From DASRDS01 sp035652495 (GTDB lineage Bacteria; Gemmatimonadota; Gemmatimonadetes; Gemmatimonadales; Gemmatimonadaceae): a stretch of 64,000 bases of DNA. A program made the position numbers and the translations under genes. Location of the stretch: NCBI GenBank assembly GCA_035652495.1, contig DASRDS010000236.1, forward strand, positions 1-64,000, read 5' to 3'. This document shows positions 34,589 through 43,936 of the stretch, piece after piece (the first letter of the stretch is position 1; every line of letters starts with the position of its first letter). Below the pieces are notes generated by a model. The model did not search any database, was not told where the DNA came from, and saw only the letters and a program-made list of their open reading frames with translations.

Positions 34589-35944
34589 ATGCGAAGAGCC
34601 GTAGTGTTCTGCCTCGTGTTGGCGGCATGCTCGGATGGCGTCAACACCACCAGTCCGCGTCCGAGCGCGCGCGTGGATCACGAGACCGTCAGTCATCAGG
34701 CATTGGCGCACACGGTGCGTACGCTGGCCGCGGGCCGCGGCATCGTCCCGCTTCCTCCCGCGCCGCACGTCCGGCCGGCGTTGGCGCGGTTGGGTCAGGC
34801 GTTGGCGTTCGATAAGATCCTGAGCGGCAACCGCAACATCTCGTGCATGACGTGTCATCTCCCGCGGTTCGAGACGGGCGATGGCCGCAGCTTGCCCATC
34901 GGCACGAATGGTTTCGGGCTGGGGCCGGCGCGCGTGGCGGGCAACAGCGGCCGGATCATTCCGCGGAACGCACCGCCGCTGTTCAACCTGCACGCCATGC
35001 CGGAGCTGTTTTTGGACGGGCGTGTGTCGGTCAGCGCGGGCGGCCAGTACACGACGCCGGCCGGCGCGCAGCTCACGCCCGCCATGACGCGCGTATTCGA
35101 GTTCGGCGCGTTGTCGGCGCAGCCCATGTTCCCGGTGGTCAACCGGCTCGAGATGCTGAGTTTCCGGGGCAATCGTCTCGCCGCGCTCTCCGATAGCGAC
35201 ATGCAGGCTATCTGGAAGGGCTACATGAAACGGCTCGGGCGTATTCCGCAGTACCGCTACATGTTCGAGGAGGCGTATCCGGGCACGCGATTCGAGGATA
35301 TGACGTTCGCGCATGCATCGAACGCGATCGCCGGCTTTATGATCGCCAACTTCACGTTCAATCAATCCCCGTGGGATCGGTTTTTGGCCGGCGATGACGA
35401 CGCGCTCACGACCGATCAGCTCTTGGGCGCGCAGGATTTCTTGACGCTCAAGTGCTCGATCTGCCATAACGGAGCGTCGTTCAGCGATCTGCAATTCCAT
35501 GATGTCGCGCTCGCCCAGCTCGGGCCGGGCGAAGGCTTCGCTCCGAATCCGAGCGATGACTTCGGCCGAATGAACGCCACCGGCGATCCCGCCGACCGCT
35601 ATCGCTTTCGCACTTCGCCGCTTCGGAACGTCGAGCTGACGGGCCCCTATGGGCATGCCGGGCAGTTCAAGGAGCTCCGCGCGTTCATCGCCCATTACAG
35701 CCAGTCGGACTCGGCGCTCGTCCACTATGACCCGAGTCAGATCGACCCGAATCTCTATGGGACGGTGGTGAACAACGTGAACGCCGTGCTCGCGGCGCGC
35801 GACACGCTCCTCAAAGGCGTCGTGATTCCGGACTCGGTGGTCGACCGGCTGACGACCTACATGTCCGCGTTGACCGACCCACGCGCGCGCAATTTGCGGG
35901 CGGTTACGCCACTGCGCGTCCCAAGCGGGTTGCCAGTCGACTAG
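34589..35944 (+). CDS. Diheme cytochrome c peroxidase family lipoprotein
   Basis: A 451-residue protein with a lipoprotein signal (CLVLAAC, Cys 14) and two heme c sites, CMTCH at 86-90 and CSICH at 289-293. The N-terminal domain starts with LGQALAFDKILSGN, typical of bacterial MauG/CcpA peroxidases, and the second domain contains FRTSPLRNVELTGPYGHAG, where the His ligand area lies. It reduces H2O2 or oxidises a protein substrate in the periplasm. It is divergent from the kinase gene. Confidence 0.88.
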   Translation: MRRAVVFCLVLAACSDGVNTTSPRPSARVDHETVSHQALAHTVRTLAAGRGIVPLPPAPHVRPALARLGQALAFDKILSGNRNISCMTCHLPRFETGDGRSLPIGTNGFGLGPARVAGNSGRIIPRNAPPLFNLHAMPELFLDGRVSVSAGGQYTTPAGAQLTPAMTRVFEFGALSAQPMFPVVNRLEMLSFRGNRLAALSDSDMQAIWKGYMKRLGRIPQYRYMFEEAYPGTRFEDMTFAHASNAIAGFMIANFTFNQSPWDRFLAGDDDALTTDQLLGAQDFLTLKCSICHNGASFSDLQFHDVALAQLGPGEGFAPNPSDDFGRMNATGDPADRYRFRTSPLRNVELTGPYGHAGQFKELRAFIAHYSQSDSALVHYDPSQIDPNLYGTVVNNVNAVLAARDTLLKGVVIPDSVVDRLTTYMSALTDPRARNLRAVTPLRVPSGLPVD

Positions 35945-35977
35945 CGAATGATCTATTGAAGCCAATATAATTACTGT

Positions 35978-37177
35978 GTGACGGTCCTTCGGCTGGACCC
36001 ACTGACAGCGGCGGACGGAGCGGGGCGCTTTCGGATAGCGGCGTACGTACTGGCCTTTCTTGGTACGATCGCGGCGCTGGCGCTGTCAGTGGGACTCTCC
36101 TCGCGGCTCGCCCACGCGCCGTTCGTCTTCTGTTACGTCGTGGTCGCGTTGTCGGCGCTGTACGGCGGACTGGGGCCGGCTCTCCTATCGACCGCGGTCG
36201 GCATTGTCGGTGTCAGCTATTTGTTGCTCCCGTCGGGGCACAACCTGCATATCGAGCGTCCGGCCGATATTCTGTCGGTCATTGCGTTCACGATCGTCGC
36301 GGTCGCGGTCAGCTCCCTCACGAACTCGCTGCGTCGTGCGCTGTGGCGGGCGGGGCGGTTGGCCGAGATGTATGAGGCGCAGACGATCGAGCTGACGCAC
36401 TCGAACGCGGCGCTGGACGCCGCGCGACGGCAGGCCGAGGCGGCGAGCGAGGCCAAATCGCGGTTCCTGGGCGTGGTGAGCCACGAGTTGCGCACGCCAA
36501 TCAACGCCGCGCTGGGCTACGCGAACCTGCTCATCGAGAATGTCGGCGGGTCGCTCACCGAGCAGCAGCGGACGTATGTCGACCGCATACTCGACGCGAA
36601 TCGTCATCTCGCGTCGCTGGTGGGCGACTTGCTCGATGTCATGACCACGCAGGCGGGCCGACTGACGGTCGCGCGCGAGGCCGGCGACGTGACCGTGCCG
36701 GTCGAAGCGGCATTTGCCCTTGTGCGGCCACATGCTGACGGTAAAGGGGTCGAGCTCTCGTACAAGCGACCGTCCGACCGTGAGCTCGTGCCGTACGTCG
36801 GCGACGAGGATCGCGTGCGTCAGGTCGTGCTCAACCTCCTGACGAACGCCGTCAAGTTCACGGATCGTGACGGGCGCGTCACCGTCACGTGCGGCACCAC
36901 CGACCGCCCGAGCGCCGAGGCGGCGCTTCGGCCTGGACGCGTGTGGACCTACGTGCGCGTCGAGGACACCGGACGCGGCATCGCATCGCAATATCTCGAA
37001 ATGATCTTCGAGCCGTTCGTGCAGGCGCCCTCGGCGCCAAGCCAGTATCACGCGGGCGGGACGGGCTTGGGTCTCGCGATCAGTCGTCAGCTGGCGCGAC
37101 TCATGGGCGGCGACGTGTCGGTCAAGAGCACGCTCGGCGCCGGGTCGATCTTTACGCTTTGGCTGCCCGCCCGGTAG
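35978..37177 (+). CDS. Membrane histidine kinase with DUF4118-like sensor
   Basis: A 399-residue sensor kinase. The N-terminal ~110 residues contain four close membrane helices resembling the KdpD-type DUF4118 domain (RIAAYVLAFLGTIAALAL to LSVIAFTIVAVAVSSL). HisKA has SHELRTP with His about 169, and HATPase shows NLLTNAVKF, DTGRGI and GTGLGLAI. There is no receiver domain. GTG start at 35978. No regulator is adjacent, so its partner is unknown. The last 26 bases overlap the convergent methyltransferase gene. Confidence 0.88.
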   Translation: MTVLRLDPLTAADGAGRFRIAAYVLAFLGTIAALALSVGLSSRLAHAPFVFCYVVVALSALYGGLGPALLSTAVGIVGVSYLLLPSGHNLHIERPADILSVIAFTIVAVAVSSLTNSLRRALWRAGRLAEMYEAQTIELTHSNAALDAARRQAEAASEAKSRFLGVVSHELRTPINAALGYANLLIENVGGSLTEQQRTYVDRILDANRHLASLVGDLLDVMTTQAGRLTVAREAGDVTVPVEAAFALVRPHADGKGVELSYKRPSDRELVPYVGDEDRVRQVVLNLLTNAVKFTDRDGRVTVTCGTTDRPSAEAALRPGRVWTYVRVEDTGRGIASQYLEMIFEPFVQAPSAPSQYHAGGTGLGLAISRQLARLMGGDVSVKSTLGAGSIFTLWLPAR

Positions 37178-37997
37178 CGACCGCGTCGGCGGGGCGGCGT
37201 TCGATCGTGAACATGAGCGAGAAGGGCAGGCGTCGCTCTTCGACCACGTTGAAGTACTTGCGCAGCTCGCGCTCCATCTTGCGATCGTTGAATCCCACGT
37301 GGCCGCCGGTCCATTGGGGCTCGAGGGCGGTCGTGTCGCCGAGGATGCCGGCGCGGAGCGCATCCGCGACGGGGATGTGCTCGTGCGGCATGCCGAGCGT
37401 CGTCTGGGTGACGTAGCGCGTCAGGAAGCCGATGCCCGTCATGCGTGGGATCGAGATAATGATGCGGGCGGGCGGCGCGAGGAAGTTGAACAGGTCGCGG
37501 ACGAACTGCGCGCGGTAGGCGTAGCAGTCCATGTCGGCCGGAGCGTCGGGGCCGACGTGCTCGAGGGTCTCCAACAGGAACATCACGCCGTATTCCCGAT
37601 CGCCGCGGGGGCCGAGGAGGCGCGCGCGGAGGGCGGGGAGGGGCATGAGGTGCGAATTGATCACGTCGACGGACTCGAGGCCGGCTTCCTCGACGACCTG
37701 TTTGGCGATCGGGATCACCCGCGGGTCATGGTCGACCGCCGCGACCCGGTTGAAATAGCGCGCGAGCGACGGCAGGAGGACGCCGTCGGCGCAGCCAAAG
37801 TCGATAGCTCCGGTTTTATGGAACCACGGCTGGGCCAGGGACAGGGCGATGTCGAACCGCCGTCGCTTGAGGGCCGCGATCGGCCCCGGCCGAAGGTAGT
37901 TATAGTGTGCGTACGTCCGGTACGGCCCGATATAGCACTCCGCTTCGGACTCCAGAATGCCCCGCGCCGGTCGAACGAAATAGCGCATGTGGTTCAA
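37152..37997 (-). CDS. Class I SAM-dependent methyltransferase
   Basis: A 281-residue protein with a SAM-binding fold: motif I AIDFGCADGVLLPSLAR, post-I acidic loop VAAVDHDP, and motif III-like FLLETLEHVG. The N-terminal region with YIGPYRTYAHYNY is not a known subfamily marker. It may methylate a sugar, lipid or secondary metabolite. The Met at 37988 (MRYFVRPARG) is an alternative start. Confidence 0.82.
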   Translation of the reverse strand: MNHMRYFVRPARGILESEAECYIGPYRTYAHYNYLRPGPIAALKRRRFDIALSLAQPWFHKTGAIDFGCADGVLLPSLARYFNRVAAVDHDPRVIPIAKQVVEEAGLESVDVINSHLMPLPALRARLLGPRGDREYGVMFLLETLEHVGPDAPADMDCYAYRAQFVRDLFNFLAPPARIIISIPRMTGIGFLTRYVTQTTLGMPHEHIPVADALRAGILGDTTALEPQWTGGHVGFNDRKMERELRKYFNVVEERRLPFSLMFTIERRPADAVATGRAAKA

Positions 37998-38059
37998 AAC
38001 TTGATCGGAATGCGTGGAAACTCAATATGTGCCGCGATACGATCAACGGAGGATGAGCG

Positions 38060-38260
38060 ATGCCTTATTCCAGCAATAACGATTTGCCGGACCCCGTGAA
38101 GAACCACCTCCCGGCCCACGCCCAGGACATCTACCGGGAAGCCTTCAACAGCGCATCCAAGGAATACGCCGGCGAAGGCGAGTCGGCGGCCCATCGCGTG
38201 GCCTGGGCGGCGGTCGAAAAGAAATACGAGAAGCGAGACGGCCAGTGGGTGGCTAAATAA
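38060..38260 (+). CDS. chaB: ChaB-family protein
   Basis: A 66-residue protein matching ChaB: YSSNNDLPDPVKNHLPAHAQDIYREAFNSA fragments, then AAHRVAWAAVEKKYEK. ChaB domains are small helical modules once linked to the Ca2+/H+ antiporter ChaA; their real function is unsettled. No antiporter gene is adjacent. The start MPYSS is well supported by family length. Confidence 0.88.
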   Translation: MPYSSNNDLPDPVKNHLPAHAQDIYREAFNSASKEYAGEGESAAHRVAWAAVEKKYEKRDGQWVAK

Positions 38261-38353
38261 TCGACATACTCGCCCGTACGGGACGATATATCCCTTGCGC
38301 AATGGCCGAGCCCGGCATATCATATTGGGACAAATACAACCGAGGCTCGAATC

Positions 38354-38905
38354 ATGTCCGCGCGTGTCGCCCCCCTGGTGCTCACCGCGGCCAGCTTATT
38401 GGCCGCCTGCTCCCATCACGCCCCACCCGCGACGACGCCCGCGCCGCAGCAGACCGCGGCGTCCGCGCCCGCGCCTGCGCCGGCTCCGGTGTCGGCGCCC
38501 GCGCCCGCGCCGAAGGTCGACGACAGCGCGGTGCGCGCGCTGCTCACGCAGATGACGTTCTTCGCGTACGACAAGGCGGAGCTCTCATCCGATGACCAGA
38601 CGACGCTGGCCGCGAAGGTGCCGATTCTGGCGGCGAACCCCGGGGTGTCGATCCGCGTCTCCGGCAACTGCGATAGCCGCGGCTCCGATGAGTACAACCT
38701 CGCCCTCGGCCAACGTCGCGCCCAGGCCGCGAAGCGGTATCTGACGGAGCACGGTATCTCGGATACCCGGATCGCGATCATCAGCTACGGGAAAGAGCGG
38801 CCGATCTCAGCCGGCGAGACGGAAGCCTCGTGGGCGCAGAACCGGAACGATCAGTTCGAGATCACGTCCGGTGGCGATGTGCTGCATTCGCCGCAGGGCA
38901 ACTGA
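38354..38905 (+). CDS. pal: Peptidoglycan-associated lipoprotein, OmpA-domain (Pal-like)
   Basis: A 183-residue outer-membrane lipoprotein. Lipobox SLLAACS (Cys ~19) is followed by a Pro/Ala linker and the OmpA peptidoglycan-binding domain with SIRVSGNCDSRGSDEYNLALGQRRA and a conserved Arg (ISYGKERP). It anchors the outer membrane to peptidoglycan, working with TolAQRB. Tol genes are not adjacent; ExbB/ExbD-type proteins lie 9 kb downstream. Confidence 0.88.
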   Translation: MSARVAPLVLTAASLLAACSHHAPPATTPAPQQTAASAPAPAPAPVSAPAPAPKVDDSAVRALLTQMTFFAYDKAELSSDDQTTLAAKVPILAANPGVSIRVSGNCDSRGSDEYNLALGQRRAQAAKRYLTEHGISDTRIAIISYGKERPISAGETEASWAQNRNDQFEITSGGDVLHSPQGN

Positions 38906-38944
38906 GTCTGGTCCGTCATGGCCCCACGCTGTAGCGTTGGGGCC

Positions 38945-41422
38945 ATGATAAAACATGTCTGGTTAGCGATCGGCGCTCTCAGTGCCGCCGTTGGGGCGCA
39001 GGCCCCGAAGCCGCCGGCGGCGAAGGCAGATTCGGCGCAGCCCATCAAGCCGTACGACAAAGTGATCACGTCGAAAGCGATCACGCATCGCGGCCTCGTG
39101 ACCACACACGAACTTGACGACAAGTTGTATTTCGAGGTGCCGCGATCGGTCATCGGCGCCGAGATGCTGCTCGACGCCAGCATCGCTCGGGCGAGCGGCG
39201 GGCAGACCAAGAGTTATGGCGGCGACTGGGTCCGCAACAGCGTCGTCCGTTGGGATCGTATCGGCAATCGCGTGGTGCTGCGCAGCGTCGACTACGGTAT
39301 GGTCGCCGACTCGACGCTGCCGGTTTCGCGCGCCGTTCGCGGCTCGACGTTTCCAGCCGTCATCGCGTCGTTCCCGATCGAGACGTTCGGCCCCGACTCG
39401 GCGCCGGTGATCGAAGTCTCGAAGCTGTACACGACGGGCTCCACGGACATGGCCGCGTTCAAGGAGCGCTTTGATGACAAGCGCTCGTTCATCGAGCGCG
39501 TGCAGTCGTTCCCGGACAACGTCGAGATCGAAGCCACGCAGACGCAGGGCGGCGACCCCAAGCACCCCACGCAAAGCGTGCTCGCGCACTGGAGCATGGT
39601 GCGGCTGCCGGCCGATCCGATGATTCCGCGTCGCTTTGATCCGCGCGTGGGATACTTCTCGGTGGAGCAGACCGACTACGGGACCACGGAACAGCGCGCG
39701 GCGCATCGGTCCTACATCGGCCGCTGGCGCCTCGTGAAAAAGGATCCGTCGGCCGCGGTATCGGATCCCTTGACGCCGATCATCTACTATATCGACGCGG
39801 CCACGCCGGCCCAGTGGGTGCCGTGGATCAAGAAAGGCGTCGAAGACTGGCAGCCCGCGTTCGAGAGCGCTGGATTCTCTCACGCCATTGTCGGAAAAGA
39901 AGCTCCGGCGAACGATTCGACGTGGTCGCCGGACGACGTGCGTCACACCGTGATTCGTTGGCTGCCGTCGACCGTCGAGAACGCGTACGGCCCGCAAATC
40001 GTCGATCCGCGCACGGGCGAAGTGCTGAATGGCTCGGTGCGCATGTTCCACAATGTGATGAACCTCCTGCGCGACTGGTACACCGTGCAGGTCGCGCCAC
40101 TCGACCCGCGCGCGCAGCGGTGGCCGCTCCCGGATAGCCTCATGGGCTACTTGCTGGAAGGCGTGGTCGCCCACGAAGTGGGACACACGCTCGGCCTGCG
40201 TCACAACATGCAGGCGTCGAGTATGTATCCCGCTGATAGCGTTCGCAGTAAGACGTGGGTCCACAAGATGGGACACACGTCGAGCGTGATGGACTACGCG
40301 CGCTATGACTACGTCGCGCAGCCGGAAGACTCGATCAACGTCAACGATCTCGTGTTCCGCATCGGGCCGTATGACAAGTTCGCGATCCACTGGGGTTACG
40401 CGCCGATCTCCGTCAGCGAGTCGGCGCATCCCGGTTCCGGCGCTCGCGCGCCGGGCGTGCTGACCGGTACCGCGGCGTCGGACGCCGAGCGGCCGACACT
40501 CGACCAGTGGGCGCTGGTGCAGGACACGGTGCCGTGGCTGCGGTTCTCGGAGGACTACGGTCTCGATGGCCCCGATCCGGGCACGGAGACCGAGGCCGTC
40601 GGCGACGCGGACGCGGTCAAGTCGACGGGGTACGGCTTCAAGAACATCGCGCGGATCGCCGGCATGATGTCGAAGATCGCGACTCGTCAGGGCGAGTCCG
40701 ACAGCGATCTCGTCGAGCTGTACAATCGGCTCGTGGGACAGTTCGCGCTCGAGGCGGGGCACGTCGCTCACGTGGTCGGCGGCGAGTGGACGCGACACAA
40801 GTCCGGCACGCAGCCGGGCCCGCAGTTCGAGCCGCTGGCAGCCGCACGCCAGCGCGCGGCGGTCACGTTCCTGTCGGAGCACGTCTGGAAGACGCCGACG
40901 TATTTCCTCGACCACAGCTTCTTGACGCGCATTGAGGCATCGGGCGCGCTCGAGCGTCTGCGCCGCGCTCAGGCGCAGTCGATTCACGCGCTCCTCGACA
41001 CGGCGCGACTTGGTCGCATGACGGACGTTGCGGCGATCACGCCCGCGGGCGGTGACGCGTATGATCCGGCGGCGATGATGGCCGATGTGCGCCACGCGCT
41101 GTGGTCCGAGCTCGACGCACCGTCGGTCAAGATCGATGGGTTCCGCCGCAATCTCGAGCGCGAGCATCTCGCGGCGCTCGACGCGTTGCTCAATCCTGAA
41201 ATGCCTCAAAAACCGGAGAAGCAGGATGATGGCGTCGCGGCCGGCGAGGTGCCGGCTGTGCGGCCGAATGAAACGGACGCACGCGCGCTCGCCCGTGGTG
41301 AGCTCGTCGCGATTCGTGACGCCGCGCGCGGCGCGTTGCCAAAAGCGGCCGATCGCATCACGCGGTTGCATCTCCAAGAGACCATTGCCGAAGTCAGTCA
41401 GAGTCTCGGAGAGAAGCCCTAA
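38945..41422 (+). CDS. Secreted zinc metalloprotease, DUF4953/DUF5117 type
   Basis: An 825-residue exported protein with signal peptide (HVWLAIGALSAAVGAQA). A zinc motif HEVGHTLGLRHN begins near residue 410, the HExxHxxGxxH form of metzincin-type proteases. The N-terminal region resembles DUF5117 and the C-terminal part DUF4953. Such proteases are common in Bacteroidetes, Gemmatimonadota and Acidobacteria and probably degrade extracellular protein. The start is placed at MIKHVW (38945); the longer frame from 38918 adds a non-signal N-terminus. Confidence 0.9.
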   Translation: MIKHVWLAIGALSAAVGAQAPKPPAAKADSAQPIKPYDKVITSKAITHRGLVTTHELDDKLYFEVPRSVIGAEMLLDASIARASGGQTKSYGGDWVRNSVVRWDRIGNRVVLRSVDYGMVADSTLPVSRAVRGSTFPAVIASFPIETFGPDSAPVIEVSKLYTTGSTDMAAFKERFDDKRSFIERVQSFPDNVEIEATQTQGGDPKHPTQSVLAHWSMVRLPADPMIPRRFDPRVGYFSVEQTDYGTTEQRAAHRSYIGRWRLVKKDPSAAVSDPLTPIIYYIDAATPAQWVPWIKKGVEDWQPAFESAGFSHAIVGKEAPANDSTWSPDDVRHTVIRWLPSTVENAYGPQIVDPRTGEVLNGSVRMFHNVMNLLRDWYTVQVAPLDPRAQRWPLPDSLMGYLLEGVVAHEVGHTLGLRHNMQASSMYPADSVRSKTWVHKMGHTSSVMDYARYDYVAQPEDSINVNDLVFRIGPYDKFAIHWGYAPISVSESAHPGSGARAPGVLTGTAASDAERPTLDQWALVQDTVPWLRFSEDYGLDGPDPGTETEAVGDADAVKSTGYGFKNIARIAGMMSKIATRQGESDSDLVELYNRLVGQFALEAGHVAHVVGGEWTRHKSGTQPGPQFEPLAAARQRAAVTFLSEHVWKTPTYFLDHSFLTRIEASGALERLRRAQAQSIHALLDTARLGRMTDVAAITPAGGDAYDPAAMMADVRHALWSELDAPSVKIDGFRRNLEREHLAALDALLNPEMPQKPEKQDDGVAAGEVPAVRPNETDARALARGELVAIRDAARGALPKAADRITRLHLQETIAEVSQSLGEKP

Positions 41423-41517
41423 AGAAGGTGGTGGCGGCGGGTTCGGATTGGTCGCCTCGAACCCGCCGCCAACGATTGCGACTCGCGGTGAGCATTGGGC
41501 TCTAGTACGTTTGGCGC

Positions 41518-41979
41518 ATGACAGTGCCAAGCGCGGGTCAGCCCGCTCCCGACTTTACGCTCGCTTCGACGAGCGGTCAGAACGTTACGCTTTCTTCGTT
41601 CCGCGGGAAGCAGAACGTGTTGCTCGCGTTCTTTCCGCTGGCGTTTACGAGTACGTGCACGGCCGAACTGTGCGAGTTTCGCGATAACTTCGACGCGTTT
41701 TTGGGGAAGGGCGTCGAGGTGCTGCCGATCAGCGTTGATTCCGTGCCTACCCTCGCCGAGTTCAAGGCCAAGCATCAGTTCAAGACTGACATGGTCAGTG
41801 ACTTTAAGCGCGAGGCCTCGAACGCCTACGGCGTGCTATTGCCCGACAAGTTCTTCTCGAATCGCGCTTACTTCCTGATCGACAAGAGCGGCACCGTCCG
41901 GTGGGCTCATGTCGAGTCCAATCCTGGACAGAAGCGCGAGACGAACGAGATCTTCGCCGAGATCGCGAAGCTCAAATAG
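41518..41979 (+). CDS. AhpE/Bcp-like peroxiredoxin
   Basis: A 153-residue thioredoxin-fold peroxidase. PLAFTSTCTAELC holds the peroxidatic Cys 47 and a nearby Cys 52, which resembles the atypical two-Cys layout. GQPAPDFTL near the N-terminus and a late GTVRWAHVE are typical. It reduces H2O2 or organic hydroperoxides in the cytoplasm. A terminator-like hairpin follows three bases after the stop. Confidence 0.9.
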   Translation: MTVPSAGQPAPDFTLASTSGQNVTLSSFRGKQNVLLAFFPLAFTSTCTAELCEFRDNFDAFLGKGVEVLPISVDSVPTLAEFKAKHQFKTDMVSDFKREASNAYGVLLPDKFFSNRAYFLIDKSGTVRWAHVESNPGQKRETNEIFAEIAKLK

Positions 41980-41981
41980 CA

Positions 41982-42014
41982 AGAGGCGTCTCGCGCTTCG
42001 CGCTTGACGCCTCT
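41982..42014 (+). terminator. Rho-independent-like hairpin after the peroxiredoxin gene
   Basis: AGAGGCGTC (41982-41990) pairs with GACGCCTCT (42006-42014), a nine-base stem with a GC-rich, partly self-complementary loop. The following CTGTGTT has only a weak run of U, so termination efficiency is uncertain. A longer-range inverted pair surrounds it (see findings). Confidence 0.5.
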
Positions 42015-42115
42015 CTGTGTTGCGGGCACCCCTGCTCGACGTGTGCTTCAGGTCTGATCGAGATCCGATCTGATCGAGATCCGACGCGAAGCGCGCTCGT
42101 GATTGTGCCCGCTGA

Positions 42116-42559
42116 TTACGCTGGGTTCTTGATCTCGATCTTCTTTGGCTGTGGCAGCGCCGCTTTGGGCACGCGAATCGTCAGCACGCCGTTGTCATAC
42201 TGCGCCTCGATCTTACTCTCGTCGAGCCCTTTGGGCATCTGAAACGACCGGACGAACGTCCCGTAGGTTCGCTCGCCGATGTGATAGCGAGTCTCCTGGT
42301 CGTTCTCCTTGCGGGTCTCCTTCTTTTCCCCACGAACCGTGAGCACACCGTTGTCGTGGGTAATCTCGACGTCCTTGGACGCCACGCCGGGTAGCTCGAC
42401 CGTCAGCGTCAGCTCCTTGGCGTCCTCTTTGACGTCTACTGCCGGGGCCCAACCGCCGTCCCGGCCCGCCTGACCACCAAACGCGTCGTCAAACAAGCGA
42501 TCAATTTCCCGCCGGAGCCCGAAAACAGGCGTCGCGACGCTCGTCCGATAGATAGCCAT
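42116..42559 (-). CDS. Hsp20/alpha-crystallin small heat shock protein
   Basis: A 147-residue Hsp20. The alpha-crystallin domain runs from WAPAVDVKEDAKELTLTVELPG through DVEITHDNGVLTVRGEK to the C-terminal GVLTIRVPKA; the last part holds the I/V-x-I/V-like tail. It holds unfolded proteins for refolding. AGGAGA stands before the ATG at 42559. No CIRCE or ROSE-like element was visible upstream. Convergent with the peroxiredoxin gene. Confidence 0.93.
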   Translation of the reverse strand: MAIYRTSVATPVFGLRREIDRLFDDAFGGQAGRDGGWAPAVDVKEDAKELTLTVELPGVASKDVEITHDNGVLTVRGEKKETRKENDQETRYHIGERTYGTFVRSFQMPKGLDESKIEAQYDNGVLTIRVPKAALPQPKKIEIKNPA

Positions 42560-42745
42560 AAATGGTTCTCCTGTAAGGTTGAGGGTATCAGCTCGCGCCC
42601 TCCCAGGTGGCAACCTGTATTCCCGCATGCGTTTGCCACTTCGGCGGGAAGTATCTGCCAACACAAAACCGCGCTTTGTCACTTTTGCAGGCGTGACCTT
42701 TCGGCTACTTTTTCGGTCAGCTTGTCCGAGGGGGATACCGTTCTC

Positions 42746-43936
42746 ATGGTCGAGACAACTGCGCCACAACCGATCGCGGAGGCCGCGCTGGCCGCCGTGA
42801 AAGCTGAGCTCGCTTCTGCCGACGTCCCGACGGATGTCGCACGGAGAGTGCTTGACGTGGTGCATGCGGCGCTGGCCGAGGAGCGGCACTTTTTGACGAA
42901 GCTCGTGGACTCGCTGCCGGTGGGGCTGTATGCGGTTGACCGGGAGTATCGGGTTCAGGCTTGGAACCGTAAGCGGGAATCGGGGATGCAGGGTATCGCC
43001 CGGGGCGATGCCCTTGGGCGGACGATCTTTGAGATTTTGCATCGGCAGCCCGCTGAGTCACTCAAACACGAGATCGACCGCGTCTTCGGATCCGGGGTGC
43101 TAGAGCAGTTCGAGACCGAGTCGCAGGCGAGTGGGGAAGCTCGGACGTATCGGATCTCGAAGATTCCGATGCACCTCCACGATGGGAATGACGTCACCCA
43201 CGTCATCACGGTCGGTGAGGACATCACCGAGTGGAAAGAAGCGCTGCAGCGCGTGGCTCAGGCGGAAAAAATGGCTGCCATTGGGCAGCTCGCTGCCGGC
43301 GTGATGCACGAGATCAACAATCCGTTGGCTACCATCTCGGCCTGCGCCGAGAGCCTTACGCTCGAGCTCGGTGAGCTTGAATATCTGAAGTTCATCGACG
43401 CGGAAGTCGAGCGTTGCAAGCGGATCATCGACGGTCTGCTGGACTTCAGTCGCAAGCGGTCGGTCACCAAAGAACCCATCGACGTCAACGCGACGGTTCA
43501 GCGCACGTTGTTCTTATTGTCGCACCATGCCCGCTTCAAGCGTGTCTCCGCCACGACCAACCTTGGACCTCCCGTCTTCGTTCGGGCGAACGTTGATCAG
43601 CTCATTCAGGTCCTAATGGCCCTCTTGCTGAATGCGGCTGACGCGACGGAGAAGCATGGTCAGGGTGCGAAGGTGGGGGTGCGCACGAGCGTCGCGAGCG
43701 CGACCCACGAAGTCGCTATCGAGATCATCGACAACGGGGTCGGGATCGCGAGATCGGAGGTTGGGAAGCTGTTCGAACCATTCTACACGACGAAGCCACC
43801 GGGGCGTGGAACCGGCCTCGGACTCTCGATCTGCTACGGGCTGGTCGCCGACCACGGCGGCCGTCTGGAAGTCGAGAGCACTCCCGGATCGGGGAGCACG
43901 TTCCGCGTCGTCTTGCCTATGGAATCCGCCGTATGA
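42746..43936 (+). CDS. PAS-domain histidine kinase, NtrB-like
   Basis: A 396-residue soluble kinase. After ~50 helical residues, a PAS domain (near 52-160, LPVGLYAVDREYRVQAWN) precedes HisKA with GVMHEINNPLA, His about 188, and HATPase (NAADATEKHG, DNGVGIAR, GTGLGLSICYG). There is no membrane helix. It overlaps the regulator gene by 4 bases (ATGA), a typical two-component operon. The ATG at 42746 is chosen; TTG at 42722 is the alternative. GAGGGGG lies upstream. Confidence 0.9.
   Translation: MVETTAPQPIAEAALAAVKAELASADVPTDVARRVLDVVHAALAEERHFLTKLVDSLPVGLYAVDREYRVQAWNRKRESGMQGIARGDALGRTIFEILHRQPAESLKHEIDRVFGSGVLEQFETESQASGEARTYRISKIPMHLHDGNDVTHVITVGEDITEWKEALQRVAQAEKMAAIGQLAAGVMHEINNPLATISACAESLTLELGELEYLKFIDAEVERCKRIIDGLLDFSRKRSVTKEPIDVNATVQRTLFLLSHHARFKRVSATTNLGPPVFVRANVDQLIQVLMALLLNAADATEKHGQGAKVGVRTSVASATHEVAIEIIDNGVGIARSEVGKLFEPFYTTKPPGRGTGLGLSICYGLVADHGGRLEVESTPGSGSTFRVVLPMESAV

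Noticed and set aside
38963..41530. Long minus-strand frame over the metalloprotease
   Set aside because: Same shadow composition (Arg-rich, low complexity); the plus strand has a clear signal peptide and zinc motif.
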